Source: Pardosa pseudoannulata (Eukaryota; Arthropoda; Arachnida; Araneae; Lycosidae). Taken from it: a stretch of DNA of 64,000 bases. Numbering within the stretch: position 1 is the first letter of the stretch; every line of letters begins with the position of its first letter. The stretch spans positions 95,736,016 through 95,800,015 of the forward strand of contig CM063508.1 of the NCBI GenBank assembly GCA_032207245.1. Direction: 5' to 3'. The position numbers were made by a program, and so were the translations under genes. Positions 1 through 29,189 of the stretch are shown one piece after another. Under the pieces are notes generated by a model. The model was not told the DNA's origin, made no database searches, and saw nothing but the letters and a program-made list of their open reading frames with translations.

Positions 1-1356
1 CAGAAACAGAGCCACAAAGAGGATAACTATATTAGTCCATAAACCCTCCAAGATTTTACTACAAATAAGAGAGGAAAGTAACAATATGCTGATTTAGGAG
101 GAACAGATGCTTTGACAGCAGGAGCTTTTATTTCACATTGGGAGAAAGATATTGGATTTGAAAAGCTTTGTTTTTATAACAGATCTTCTTCATGGCATTA
201 TTGTGCAGTTCTGTTGTAAATGACAGGAACATTTTTCAAAAACAAAGTTGTCAGTGATCTTAACATTTAATGAATTAACACTAAGCTTAAGAATTTTCTT
301 CAATTTAATTTAAAATTTATTTTACTCATAAAAATATAAAACACAATACATTATATTTAATTTCTAATAAAATCAAACAATGCCTAAACAATGAAAATTG
401 ATGTAAATAAAATATTACTGTTTCTTCCAATACTTAATCTTTTTTTTCCACCATTAAATTTTTTTAATGCCAATCAGCAAATGTAAACAAAGGATACATA
501 TAATAAAGAGAGAGAAAAGAAGTGTCCAATACTAAGTGTGAAAAAGTAATTTTCCCAGTACTAGCATGGTAAAATTTGTAATTTTTAACCATTTAAAGAT
601 TAAAGGTACATTGAAGTTAAAGTAGACTCATGAGTGTAGCAAAAATTATTAATAAATTTAAATGTTATTCCTTGGTACTTTTCAAGTGAACAATATAATT
701 GCTGATTGAATATTATCAACAAATAAACAGAACTAATTGACTACTATCAATTAAATATGCATCTTTTACAATTAAAAAAATCTTCACTTGAAGACCAAAG
801 CATTCATCCAACATATAATGACATCTTATTTAAGCTAAAAAGAAAACTAGAGATATTCAGATAGATATTTTTTATCATTATATAAGTTAAATGTAGAATC
901 CAAGTTTAGAACGCCAAATGAATTCCAAAGAACTTTTGAAAATGATGCTAAATTTTATTATGTTTAGCTTGTAAACACAATTCCATAGAGTATTATAAAA
1001 TAGATGATCAGAAATCTTGCTGAAGGAAATAGTAAAACAAAATTGAATAATACTAACAGAACTTGATAACATTTAACTAATCAGATAAATAACATTAATC
1101 AACTTTAAAAATTAGAGATAGTACAATTAGATGATTTAAAAAAAATAAAATAATATTTTGAAAATTAAAACATTTCATGCTAACATCATAGCAAAGGTTC
1201 TCAGAAATTAGGTGTCCAGAATTTGCCAACCATTGCAAATATTTTGGCATGTCCTCCTAAACTTGGATTCAGCCAAGTTCCAGAATTTTTTAAATTACAT
1301 TTACTGACATATAACAAACACCTAACATGATTTTAAAAATATGAACATTTACATAC

Positions 1357-15493
<14,137 letters not shown>

Positions 15494-15816
15494 GATGCCA
15501 TCAAATATTTTGTGATTTATAATAAAAATCTGAAATGTAAAAAATATTTCTGAAATACTTTAAAATCGTATGTGCACACTGTCAAAATGAAAGTAAAGAA
15601 AAACATCAAAATAAATAAATGTAACTACAATTTAGAGCACTCTAAGAACAGTACAAAATAGTTGGAAATATTAAAAGATAAAACAGTATAAATAATAAAA
15701 ACATCAACAAATTTATCTATACAGGTTTATCTTATACACTACAACAGTGATTTTAAAATATGCACAAATGAAGTCAGAAAACAAAATATTGGGGGTAAAA
15801 GAATGTAATACAGACC

Positions 15817-16130
15817 AGGGGTTGCCAAACAGTGGCATGCAAGCCATATGAAGTCAGGAAAATTTTACATACTGTAGGGGAATTCACAAAGTTTATAATT
15901 GAAAACAAAATTACATTTATTTTAGTAAAATATTAGACTGATTTATTGATTATTAAATAAATATTTTTATATTTATAATTTTTTTAACTGTTCTATTGTT
16001 AATTTATGAATTACAAAAACTATGATAATTTATTTTTCAATTTTCCCTTTAATATACATAATGCAGCCCGACAGATAAAAATTCATTTAAAATGCAACCC
16101 ACCCTGTGTTTTAGGTTAACCAGAAATGAT
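15817..16130. mobile_element. hAT-type non-autonomous element, copy 1
   Basis: Begins CAGGGGTTGCCAAACAGTGG, a typical hAT terminus. It shares its internal AT-rich layout with the copy at ~36038-36250, and ends near GCAACCCACCCTG plus a degraded terminus. The right boundary and target duplication are not certain. Confidence 0.5.
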
Positions 16131-18864
16131 ATATGAGCATAAGTTTAATGAAACACCAGTTATAATAGTCTGACATCCAGTACCACATGCACACAATTAT
16201 GTAAATTACATACTCCATTTTAAATACTTATAAAATTGAATTTTTGATTGCTGAAGCTGTCTTACATTGCACAATATCTAATATTGCACAAAATCTTAAT
16301 TGGTTATGAATAAAAAAGCAAAAAACATTCATCAAAACATGATCTTAATTCCTTAATTTTTTTTATGCTTGAAACAAATACTAAAGCAACTTTTTTAATA
16401 TATATGCTGTTTACTAGAAATAAATTATATATAACATATTTATTTTATATTTAAAATCTGGGATCATGAAAAAAATCTAGATAAAATGGATCATAAAAGA
16501 AAAATAATTAATCACGTTGCACTAGATGAATTTTCAGGGTTTAAGGTTATTAAATTTGAATAAGTCAACTCATCCGACCTTAAAATATACATATATTAAG
16601 GGTGAAACAGATGTTATTTGATAGTGCACTTGATACTGTATATCTCTAGTTGCATTGTTTGTGAGGTATTTATATCCAGTACTAAATATTTTATTACATT
16701 TCATGCTTACTTTCCTACGTCAAAATTACAAATTGCATATTGAAATTTTTTTTTAAATGTATCAAAGTTCAATTTATAAAAGACTATCTCTTTAAATATA
16801 TTTATTACAAGTGCTAACTAGAAAAAAAAATTCTATCTTTTTATATTTGTATTATTCAATCATGAAGGAAATATAAATATATATATGTTAAACAAACTTA
16901 TTCGTACAACCTTTTTTACTATTTTTTTAATGATGAAAATAAATTTAGTTGATACATACATTTTTAAAAAAATTTGGTGTTTTAATTTTAAGTCACTGCT
17001 AGATCTATTCTGGGTTAAATAAATTTGGAGATTCATTTAGGAAATTCATAAGCATATAAAATTATATTCTGAATGAAACAGAAACTCTTCAATAAGCAGT
17101 TGATCAGTCATTTAAAAGGCCCATCTGACTTCGAGTGATAAAAATTTATTAATGATCCCAAAACCAAAAATTCTCAGAAAGAAGAGATAATCTCTCTTCA
17201 GCCTTTATTACTCATCCAACCTTTTCAAGTTAAGAAAAGGATAGTGTGAATTCTTGCTGATGAAATAGGTTTTTTAATCTACCTCCATGCTACCCTGTAA
17301 TTTTTTTATATTTTTCAAACATACATTTTGTTTTAAATATTAAATTTATAAAAAATTGATAATTCATAAATTTTTAATGCTAATCTTTTACTAAGAACAA
17401 AAATCTACACTTTCAGAGAGCCAATTTGACGTCCAGATATCTGGTCATGTATCACATAGCTGAAATTCAGCCAGACACTAAGTAGCTACTAAATATATTT
17501 ACATCCATAAAATATACTAAAAAAAAAACATATATGCTTCTAAAAACATTCGAAATGTATTCTAAAAATTACATTTGAATGCTATTTTATAGCATTGAAT
17601 CTGCTTGAGACAAATACAACTTAAAAAAAGTAAATACTTCTGTTATAAGAAAAAAAATTACACATTAATCAGATGAAATTTCTACACATAGAGACAAACA
17701 TACAAAACAACATAAAAAGATTTGTTATTTGTTAAACTTGTAAACTGGTTTCTCAGAATTTTGCATCTTCCAAAGCTGATTACAGGTTATTGAAAACTAT
17801 TTTATTTAAATTCATATTTTATTACACAGAAATGCAATACTCACATAAAAAAATAAAACAAACAAACCTAAATGGCAAATTCATGATCTACATCGATTTT
17901 TCCATTTAATTTTGAGTTCGGATCCGCAAGTTTGTTAAAATGTCATTTTAAAAGCATTAATGAATGAAATTATGATTCCAACATTTAAAAAAGGGACGAC
18001 TAATTTCAAACTAACATAATAAACTGTTAAACACATTGGACTGGTATCACAAATATTTTATTAATATGTTCCAGTAAATCCATTTTGATACAAAATTTGG
18101 CTTGAAATAAAAGACCAGCATACTGCTTAAATTTCGCTGGAATACAACCATTATTCGTTAATGCGTTTAAATGAAATTTTCTACTGCTTCCGAAATTTGC
18201 CGGAGAACAAAAAAGCGAAAACAAATAGAGAAATCATGTACGAAACACAAACACAAGAAATATCACTTCTATAAAAGCAGTTTTGCTGTTCTCGCGGTGT
18301 TTCCAGTTTGACAACAAACCATTCGGAAGTTACTACAATAACGAATGGCAACAAAAGTAATGTACCACCGAATGGCAACAACAAACAAGGAAGCCATGAC
18401 ACTTACTGGAATATAAACAAACATTCAAGGCGTAATTTTATCTTCTGTATAGTCTGCAGTTTATAAACAATAAATCAGATCAACTCAAATCTTTTTCAGC
18501 TGCGAAATTGCAATCTAGTAGTTTAAGTTTAATCATTATTTGGGCCCATCCAGTTTGGTTTACCGCGGCATTTTCAAATTTTGAAGGAGTTTACAAAAGC
18601 TGGAATTTCACCAAAATTCTTCTACACTGATAGACTTCAACTACATATTATACTATTAAATGTCAAACTCTAATATTGGAATAGAATTTTAAAGAATATT
18701 TAACACCAAATAAAATAAATAATATATGAGAAAAAACTATAAAGGAATTTATAAATATAAAATATTCATAATATTTAAATTACATTAAATGACTAAAAAA
18801 AATTAACTAGTACTAATTTAGAGAAATTATACACCTTCTATTGCATATAAACATCAAAACAAAC

Positions 18865-18990
18865 CTTGTGTTCACGAGCATCGTCAGAAGCATCCTATCA
18901 GGTTCCTTTTCAAGATGGCTACTACCAAGATGGCGGACGACTTTAGAGTGCGGTTACGAAAGTCAAACAAAATGGCGTCCGGCCACTAAC
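18865..18990 (-). promoter_or_regulatory. Likely DEK promoter / 5'UTR first exon with YY1-type motifs
   Basis: A GC-richer island in AT-rich DNA. It contains three copies of the YY1 core: CAAGATGGC at 18911-18919, CAAGATGGCGG at 18926-18936 and AAAATGGCGTCC at 18969-18980. Read on the minus strand it ends at a good donor (ACAAG/GTTTGT, exon end 18865) that could splice to the acceptor at 15530/15529 just upstream of the DEK start codon. YY1 sites just downstream of the start site are typical of housekeeping promoters. The TSS is inferred. An alternative 5'UTR donor (CCA/GTAAGTG) lies near 18407. Confidence 0.55.
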
Positions 18991-21900
18991 CAGCCTGACG
19001 TTATTCTCTAAAGAAATATAAATTTTAAATGATACAGTTGTATATTCTGAGAAATTTTAAAGTTACGCTTTCTGGAGTAAAAGTATTGACTCAAAATCAA
19101 TATATTTCTAAAGTCAAAAATATTTTCAAATTTGGCTTGATAGTTAACCATTAGAGATGTGTTAATGTTTGTTTTAAAAGTAAACTATTTTTCAAAAGTA
19201 AAAGCTCCTATAATACATGTATACAATTATCTGTAAAACTTTTAATAAATTGATTATGCCTTGAACATTAAAAAATTGTAGCTAAATTATTTGAAGAAAA
19301 TTTTACAAATTAGTGATAATTAACTGTGTTGCATAATAGGCTAGAGATTATGAATTTCTGCTGGCAAATGCATTTCAGTACATTTTCTTTCTGTTTTTAT
19401 ATCAGCTGAACCATTTCTTTATAGGTCCATAGCGAATCTTGTAAGTACGTGTCTTGAGAATTTCGATTTTTAGAAATAATTTAGAAACTACTACATTGTA
19501 TATGAAAACATTTCTCTAACGTTAATGCAGGATTACAAATTTAGATCCGGGTATGAAATACCGTCTTCTTCCAATATGAAATACAGTAAGATAGGTATTC
19601 TCATCTCAACTTTAAATAGTAAAAATGAGAAACAAAACAAATTACTATTTATTATTTGAATTTACATTTTCTCTTCAAAATTGAACTAGCTTCTAATTCG
19701 CCATGAGAAGAGTTTGCATACATGTATTACAGGCAAATGCTGTTAGCATATGCATATGCTGACATGATTATAAATTAAAGAATAAGATAGAATTATTGTG
19801 TCGTATATTTATTTAAAAAACGATTTACCTGATATACTTTTGTCTTATATGAGCTACTTTGTTAAATTATAGTTTTTGGCTTTGATCTACATGAACTTTT
19901 AGTCAAATACAAGTCAAAATCTTTTCTAAAGAGTTTTTAAGATAAGTTATTTATCGTAGACTTTAGATCGCCTTTATAAAAGTGCTTAGTAATACTAATT
20001 TATACTCGCAGTTAAAAATATAAGGATTGAGGGAATCATATTCAACTTTATTCTCTCCTACTTCTGATATGTGGATTTTCTTAGATTGAATAAATCAACG
20101 AATATATTTAATTTCAAAATCAATATTCATAAAGAGTAAGTTTATATCAATATTCATAAGTTTTCTATACAAAAGTGAAAAAAAGCATTCTCGATTACGG
20201 GAGATCATCAATTTCAATTATATTTTTAATGAATATGAATCATGCAAGTAAAATAAATTATTAAAAACATATAACAACATAACATAAATATATAAGAATA
20301 TAAAAAAAGCGTTAAGTCATTCTTAAAATTTTTCTGATTAATCTCCGCTTCTCATTCTTATCAAGCAAGACCCAATAAACTGAATTTTTTTTAAATTTGA
20401 GATTCAAATGAAAAGTAACAAAATGATGATGCAAAGAGAGCATAAAATTTAAAAAAAGTCAAGTCATATAAATGAAAATATAAATAAACGTTTACTTCCT
20501 GCCTAAATATCATTAAAATCAAAATTTTAGTGTCATGGCCATGCAAAATAAATTTTAAAAAATCATAAATCAGTTGACAATTATTTCGAACTATTACGAT
20601 TTCCTTAAGTAGGAATTGAAACTCAACGTTAAATTAACATTCCGATGAATTTTACTGAATCTACAATTTATGACTTGCACAAACTTTTTCACAGAAGTTT
20701 AATTTAATATCTAGTCGACTTTAGTTAGATCGGGCCTAAATGATGCATTAGTTATTAAACGTGTGTCACTTCCAAAGTTATAACTGAAAGGAAGTTGAAA
20801 AAGTAAATTAGACTTGCTTATACTTATATATAAGTATAATATAAGCAAGCCTTATAATATAAGCTAATCACAAACACAACAAATTTTACAATTGAAACCT
20901 TTCTTTTTTTTTTTTTTTTAAAAAAAAAGGAGGAAAATAAGAAAACAGTTAATTTTTAAAAATTTAAATCACTTTTTCCCAGTTTAAATTTATTTTTGGA
21001 CTAATGATTTATTTTTGAGAAAAGTTTATATTTTAATGGATAATTACTAATTTAGTTCCCCTAGTTCTGTCAATTTGTATACCGATCAAAATTTAAAATT
21101 AATTGATGTTGACAAAGAATGATAACTGCTGTAAATCATATTTGTATTACATGTTTAAAAGTTTTTTTTTTAAATAAGGCTTTCTTTAAAATTGTATATT
21201 TTTCAGAATTCAGGCTCGATTTAAACGGTTAGGGATTAATCATTTACTACTTAGCAATAAAACACATAATCGTCGATTTGCTTTAATCGACTGTAGGGAT
21301 AAGAAACATAGGTATATTTTAATTATATGGTAGTTTACCAACTTAGTATTAAATCGAGGTATATATACAATATATTTTCCACTTTATATATAAAATTCCC
21401 AAACAATACTAGTTCTAGTACATTAAAGCAAGGAAAATATCATAGTACATAAATTCAATTGACAGCTATCATTTTTTTAGAAAAAAAAAACTACAGGGTA
21501 ACTCTAGGGATTAAATTTTATTGCTTTCCGTGATCACCAACCGTAGAAGACAAGTACGCATGAACAAAGACAGGTATTTAAGAAAATAAAAAATTACTCA
21601 AAACAAATATTGCTGTATCTGTGTTTTATTACTATTACTCCTTCTTTTATACAACGTGCTAGCAAAACTAAATACAAATTTTGAAAGCTAAATTTATTTT
21701 ACTACTCCCAACTTAAATGCTGCAGTATAACCAGAAAACTAACTTATAGAATGAAGAGGAATAAAAAAAGGGAAATTCATCGTATAACATCCCCTTTTCA
21801 AGGTTTAGCCCACGCTATCGTCTCATTCTATCCCCCTACACAGTAACTTCACACGACCGAAAACAAGCGTGGCGAACTTCGTTAAGAATGGAGTTATCTT

Positions 21901-23092
21901 TCTAGCGACGATGAAAGAAAGTTGAAGCTAGATTCATTGGGTTCACGTGGCAATTGATTTACAATCTAGAAAGTGTCAATTCTAAGTGTTAAATTTTAGG
22001 TGTGTGTTATATATAACTTTTAGACATTTTTTACTGTTAAAAACAGAGATCACGTTATACAAGCGTGTGCACACACCCAAGTAAACACGATATCTGTAAA
22101 ATCTAATTTGGCATTATCAAACGAAATAATGAAACAAGTTAATCCCCTATTATCTAGATGTTTAAAAAGTGTTTTTTGTTATAATACTTAATGTTCTGAT
22201 TTTTAAGTTTTCCCTATTATAATATTTCTTAAAAACAGTTTATAATACCAAAGATGCTTTGTCTTGATTATGAAAAGCTACACTTTATTTTATATAAGCA
22301 CTTTTCATTCCTACCCATTTTCTGGCATTAAATGCCTCATTTTCGGCTTTTAATAACAAACATAGCTTTTAAAGTTTAGGCCCCACCAATAATTACCTCA
22401 TTAAAACAAAATCAGACATTTCATCAAACTTTCAGTTAAAATGAAGTAAACAAAATTTATAATAAAACCTAAATATTAATTTAGTTAACAAGTCATGCTT
22501 TCTCTTTGGTTTTTATTCATTTATCTACATTTGAAAAGGAGGGGAACATTAATAAGAAAAAAAATTATACTATTATAATCAGTTCTTCAGAAATTAAACA
22601 TAGAATACGATCTCATTTGCTTGGACGAAGGAATTTGAGAAGGCATCCTTTTTCAAACAATACTTCCAAAATCACATAAATAGTTTATAAGCTAAGCGTT
22701 TTGAAAGATATTTAAATGAATTATCAAACCAAGTATCTTTGGTATTATTATTAAGGGCTTGCGGGATTAACACCTTGTATGCAGTCATTGAGTTCGAAAT
22801 ACAAAATAAGTATACTTACCAATTTTAAAAAGAAATAACAGGGAAAATTTCATGCAGTGAGTTCTTTTACCAATAATAATAATAATAATAAATTCATTTG
22901 AATATATCCAAGTCTTCATTCACAATACATATAAATTCAGTTTTGAACCTCAAAATAATAACGAATCTCCAGAGTCTTTACACTATGCTCAAAATATAGC
23001 GATTGGATAATGCAGCAGCTAATCCGGAGTTTTGTGAATTACTAGCCACTAGCAGCAATGCACACACACACACACACACCACACACACACAC

Positions 23093-23133
<41 letters not shown>

Positions 23134-23719
23134 GTAACTAACAATTTAAAACAAAGAAATTTGTTCTCAACACAGAGAAAGAAATAGTTAACCCTTCGTC
23201 TAGTACAATAAGCCCAACAGGAATGTTTGCGTTCCCCCTTCCACCTCCAGAAATGACAGAGGTTCATAAATAATGCCACATTTTTCATCAATATTTTAGA
23301 CTCCCTTCCTTCTATGTCACACCTCAACACACCTCCTCTATCTCCACACATTTCATGGAATTTTGCATATACATATATTTGCAGTTCAGAAACTAAGCTC
23401 TACGTTATAGGTCATATTTCAAATTTTAAAATTTTGTTTATCTGTTTAATAATAGCCGTAAAAAAGTAATTCGTGTACTTATTTTGCTTGAAATAAGAGT
23501 AAATGTTTAAAGACCGTAATTAATATACAATAGCAATAAAATTTTAATATAAAAAAGCAATTAAAAACAGTAGTAGTTCCGAATTTTCAATGGGATTTAA
23601 AATAGTTTGATTTAAATCTAATCTTTACTTTATGAGTACAAAATATTCTAAAACAGATTGTACCGTTTCGGTTTCGAAATCAGGAGTATGATACCGAAGA
23701 AGTTCAGATGTTTGTTCTC
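18991..23719. other. Intergenic DNA, no gene seen
   Basis: AT-rich sequence with no exon, transposase or RT motif I can recognise. Exceptions noted elsewhere are a palindromic hairpin at 20813-20849, a GC-richer block at 21780-21960 and the CA/A tract at 23060-23130. Confidence 0.6.
23060..23130. repeat. (CA)n followed by A(37)
   Basis: CA dinucleotides (23060-23093) run into a poly-A tract of about 37. The same arrangement occurs at 62323-62402. Confidence 0.95.
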
Positions 23720-24023
23720 AATGGTGTAGTTAACTGCTCAGATCAACGTACTTTTAACATAAAACACCTTTTATTATATTTCCATATACTAGCTCTTTAA
23801 AAAACAGAAAATGTCACACAGAAGAATTTTTGGCTTAAATAATATTAATATCTCTAAACACAAAAGCAACTCAAGAGCCATTTTCTTCTCGCATACGAAA
23901 GAAAAACCATGTTTTTTTTTTCATAAAAAATATTGTTTGTTGCCACTTGCAACTTACAAAGAAAAAATAAAATGAAAAAGATAATATGCAGGTAGAACAT
24001 CAATTTTAATAGACGATGTGACA
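23720..24023 (-). repeat. 3' LTR of the BEL/Pao element
   Basis: On the minus strand it starts TGTCACATCGTC and ends about CCATTGAG. It is the direct repeat of 30289-30587, with scattered substitutions and one more variable block near its middle. Confidence 0.85.
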
Positions 24024-24197
24024 TTCTCCCACCTAAGTTAACCTTTATCTTAAAATTTAACTTACAATACAACTTTTAACTACGCAACAATTACAGTAAC
24101 AGATTATAACAGTTCACAAGTCTAGTCTATGAAACATCTTTACGATACGGCCATTTCTAGTCTTTGTTTCTTTAGATGATTCAGAATTACTGTCAAG

Positions 24198-25273
<1,076 letters not shown>

Positions 25274-25539
25274 CTGTCAAGTGATTGATTTACTGTTGGC
25301 TGTTCGTTTACTTTTGTACTTGTCAGTTTCTCTCTAATTAGAACTGATTCTGCTCCAGACACTTCTAAAGGATAGATGTGCTGTATCGGTAGAAGTAACT
25401 CACCCTTTTCAGCTTTTAGTCTTACAAGCCTTGCAACACAATCTTTACCTGTGATTACCTCTATTATTTTTTCAAGTGGCCAACTGATGCGTTTCGTGTT
25501 GTAATTTCCAACCAAGACAATGCATCAACTGCTACTGTG

Positions 25540-26737
25540 GCAGTTCCTTTAAGCTGTGGTCTCTGAAGCAAAGATCCCAAGTATTCCGTATGAAATCTAT
25601 TTCTTAAGGCCTTTTGTAGATCTTGATGGTATTTCACATGTTAAGACTCTGGCAATCACAATCAGGGACACCACTCATTTGGATATCTTGTAGGAACATT
25701 GAAGGAGATAATGGAGCCAGTCCTGCATGGTCGTAAATTAATTATGGATTCACAGTTACATACGGTTATCATCTGATCATAATTTAAGGAAAAACCACCA
25801 AGTACTCTTCTCAACAACTGTTTTAGGATAACGATCAGTCGCTTCTACCATCCACCCCACCACGAAGCAGTTGGTGGGTTGAAATTCCATTTAATGGGAT
25901 GTAGAGAAGTGTCACTTATAATAAGATTCCAATCCAGAGCACTCAATAAATTTGAATCACCAACAAAATTTGAGCCGTTGTCACAATAGATAGTGCTGCA
26001 TCGCCCTCTACGGGCTATAAATCTGCGCAAAGCCATTAAGTAGGACTGAATAGATAATGAAGTCACCAATTCAATGTGTACAGCTCTATAGACAGCGCAT
26101 GTAAAGAGACAAACACAAGCTTTATTATTACCCCTGAGAAATAGTGGTCCCTCAAGATCAACACTGGAGACTTAAATACAACAGCCTATCGTATACGGTC
26201 CTTTGGAAGAGATGCTGTGAGTGCGCAAAGTCTCTTGGAAGAATGTCTTTTACAGAAGATACATTTAGATAAGATAGATCTCACTGTCCTTCTAGCGTGT
26301 AGAATCCAGAATCGCTCCCTTAAAATGTTAAGTAACATTTGTATCCCTGCATGAGCATTTCTTACATGGTAGTATATCACTATGTGTTTTACAATTTCAT
26401 TCGTAGATGGTAAAATTGCAGGTGTTCTGAAATCTTCACTATCTGTTCGAAATAAATTTTTTGTTTTCAGTCGAATTATACCATTCTTATCTTTGAAGGT
26501 TTCAAGAGTTTTTAACTTTTCATCTCGTTCATTAACGAAGCTTTCCTTTTGTATTAGTCTGATAACTTCATATTCAGCAGCAAAAAATTTCCTCAGAATC
26601 AAGGCTGCCAGATTTTTTTCATCTCTCTGATTACTACAATTGTTAATGAATCGAAGTAGCCATGCAATAATTTTTATAATTTTGTTATAGCTGGAGTATT
26701 TATAGATGAAGGACTTATCTGAATTTTGAACGTTCAC
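25540..26737 (-). pseudogene. BEL/Pao integrase region
   Basis: 26737-26186 carries the H2C2 zinc-binding region, with HVRNAHAGIQMLLNILRERF and CIFCKRHSSK. 26069-25845 is part of the catalytic core: TIYCDNGSNFVG (second catalytic Asp) and IKWNFNPPTASWWGGW. Frame breaks lie between the segments. Confidence 0.85.
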
Positions 26738-26739
26738 CG

Positions 26740-27270
26740 TAGATGATACTCTTTCTTTCTTTTTTTTTCGTTCAACACTTTTTTATTTATTGTGAATTCC
26801 GATCTTGGCCATTCGTTGGGTGGGTAATAGAGCCAAGGAGAACCTTGCCACCACTCTGATTCCAACAACTGTCGAACGGAAGAACCTCTGGATAGTAGAT
26901 CTGCTGGACTGAGTACTCCAGGTACATAATACCAATCTTCCGGTCTAGTCACTAATCTGATTTCTTGCACTCTGTTGTATACGAACGGCGTCCAATTTTC
27001 ACTTCCTATTATTCAACGCAAAGCGTTACTGGAGTCAGTCCAATAAAAGGTTGGAATATTTTCTAATTCTAAATCTGTTACAACTCTTTTCGCTAATCGG
27101 GTACCAATGGTGCACTCTAATAATTCCATTCGAGGAATTGTAATAGATTTCTGTGGAGCTACCTTGCATCGCGCTTGAACTAATTGACATGTAGTTGAGA
27201 TTTTACTTTCACTTCTTAAATATATGCATGTATCGTACGCTATTTTGCTTGTATCACAAAATATATGCAA
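26740..27270 (-). pseudogene. BEL/Pao RNase H region
   Basis: 27270-27013 has HIFCDTSKIAY, IPRMELLE and FYWTDSSNAL, the RNase H signatures of Pao pol. 26970-26734 continues with YVPGVLSPADLLSRG and ESEWWQGSPWL. A frame change separates the two blocks. Confidence 0.85.
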
Positions 27271-27299
27271 ACTTAAACTACAGGTATCACCAGTCTTTA

Positions 27300-29130
27300 A
27301 TTAGACATTTAGGGATAGCAACTTCTGTAAGTAGATTCAACTTTTTCCTCCACCTCTCGAAATTTTTAGCAATAGCTCGTGGTAACTCGGCATCCCAAGT
27401 TATTTTTACTTTCCACAGATCTTGTAGTATGAGCTTCGGGTATAAGGTCACTAGGAATGTATATTCAATGGGATAAAAAATTTTATAGACTTCCGATAAT
27501 ATTTTCCTCTTAGTAACTGGCCCATTATCTTTGCAAACTTCCTTTATATTTACTGAAAGAGTATCTGAGTGTAAATTCCATTGAAGGCCTAATACCGGGA
27601 CAATTTTATTCTTTACACAAGAAATATCTGCTGTTGAGGAATGAGAATAATTATGCTCTCACCCTTTAAGGTCAAACTTCCTTTCTGACATAATATCTGT
27701 AGCCATTTGAATGAACTCATGCAGTTCTCTCTCAGTTTTTACATTGATAAAACAATGGTCCACGTAAAAACTATTTTTAAATTGCTGAACAATATCTAAA
27801 GGATATTTTGAGTTCCCTCGTTGTATTTCCTCCAAAATTGTTTCTAGATGATATTGAATAGCAGAATTAAGTAAGAAGGGGCTACTAGAAATTCCAAAGA
27901 CGACACGACAGTGTCTAAAATATTTTAAATCATTCTTTTCATTATACTAAAGAAATCTTAAATAATTTTTATTATTATCTTGTAGGCGAATTTGCAAAGA
28001 CTCTTTAGAATGTCCGCTGTAACTCCAAACTTGTTCATTCGAAAACGCGTTAACACCGTAGGTATTAACCCAACTAGGTTTATTCCTTTCTCCAGATAGT
28101 CATTCAGACTTGGAGAACTTTTTGACTTCGCTGAAGCATCAAATACAGGTCTGATTCGGGTTGTACTATGTTCTTTCACGACATGTTTATGTGAGAGATA
28201 ATGAGACGGCAAATGAACTTCATGGTTAGGGACCTTTTAAATTATTCCTTCTCTTGTCCACTCTACAATTATTTGATTGTACTCATCACACAAATTATCT
28301 TCATTTAACTTTCGAACAGTACTATCTAACCTCTTTAAAGCCAAGTTAAAATTATCAGGCAGTGGAGGATGATCGGCAAGCCAAGGTAAATGTACCACAA
28401 AAAGCTTATCTTTGTCGACCTGAAATGTATTAAGAAAATGTTGTCTGACGGCTTCCTGAAGTTCTTCTTTAGTTCTCTTCTCAGATGGATCGGTAATCCC
28501 GAGAGTATCAAGAGTCCACAATTCGGCAATTATTCTAGTAGTAGAAGGCATAGAATTGGCTACTAGGACTTCATCTTCTTCTGACAAAGTCTGCGGTATA
28601 CGTCCCATAATCGTCCACCCTAAACGTGTTACCATTGCTGTTACACCACAAGGCAAGGATTGATAACCACCGATAAGGATTTTTCCAGCTACATCGGCTC
28701 CTATTAAAACTTCAATAGGACCATTATAGTCATCATTCACATAAATACTACAGTTAGCAAGTTCTTTTAAATAAATCGCAGGCACTGCGGGAGGAAAACT
28801 TTCACAGATGACAGGTTAACTCAGCACTTTGAAATGACAGTTATAAGACCCATCACAGCTAGTCAAATATAAAATAAACACATCATGTTTGTATTCTCCC
28901 GTATTTTACCCGCCAAAGAGAGAATGTTGAAGATATCCACAGCCTTCCCTTTAATATTTCATTTCTTTAGCAGTACCTTTTAAAACGTAAGAACGCTGTG
29001 AAGCAGTGTCTATGATGGCTCTTGCCTTTCCTTTTCTTCCATCACTTCTGATTAAAACCGTTAAGGTTAATGACATAACACCAGGGCTTTTAGATACATT
29101 CGCAAGTGCTTGATCCTCCTTTGGGAGAGT
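27300..29130 (-). pseudogene. BEL/Pao protease and reverse transcriptase region, broken
   Basis: An aspartic-protease active-site relic, AIIDTASQRSYV, is coded near 29020-28990 (Asp at 29010-29008). The protease-RT linker (28785-28237) has VLIGADVAG and TRLGWTIMG, which are characteristic BEL strings. RT follows: RIRPVFDASAKS at ~28160 and a YVDD-box relic FYVDHCF near 27770-27750. The frames change between blocks and stops are present. Confidence 0.85.
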
Positions 29131-29189
29131 ATCTAACTCTGTAGTTTTTTTACTCGTCAGGTGAGAATACTTGTTGCTTTATGTTATGA

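Noticed and set aside
1..1356. A further DEK exon at the left edge
   Set aside because: I scanned the minus strand for an acceptor followed by a basic/DEK_C-like frame and found none; the remaining exons are probably outside the window.
18181..18402. 73-residue hydrophobic open frame on minus
   Set aside because: No family motif and no splice context of a coding exon. It overlaps the region where 5'UTR or intron of DEK is expected.
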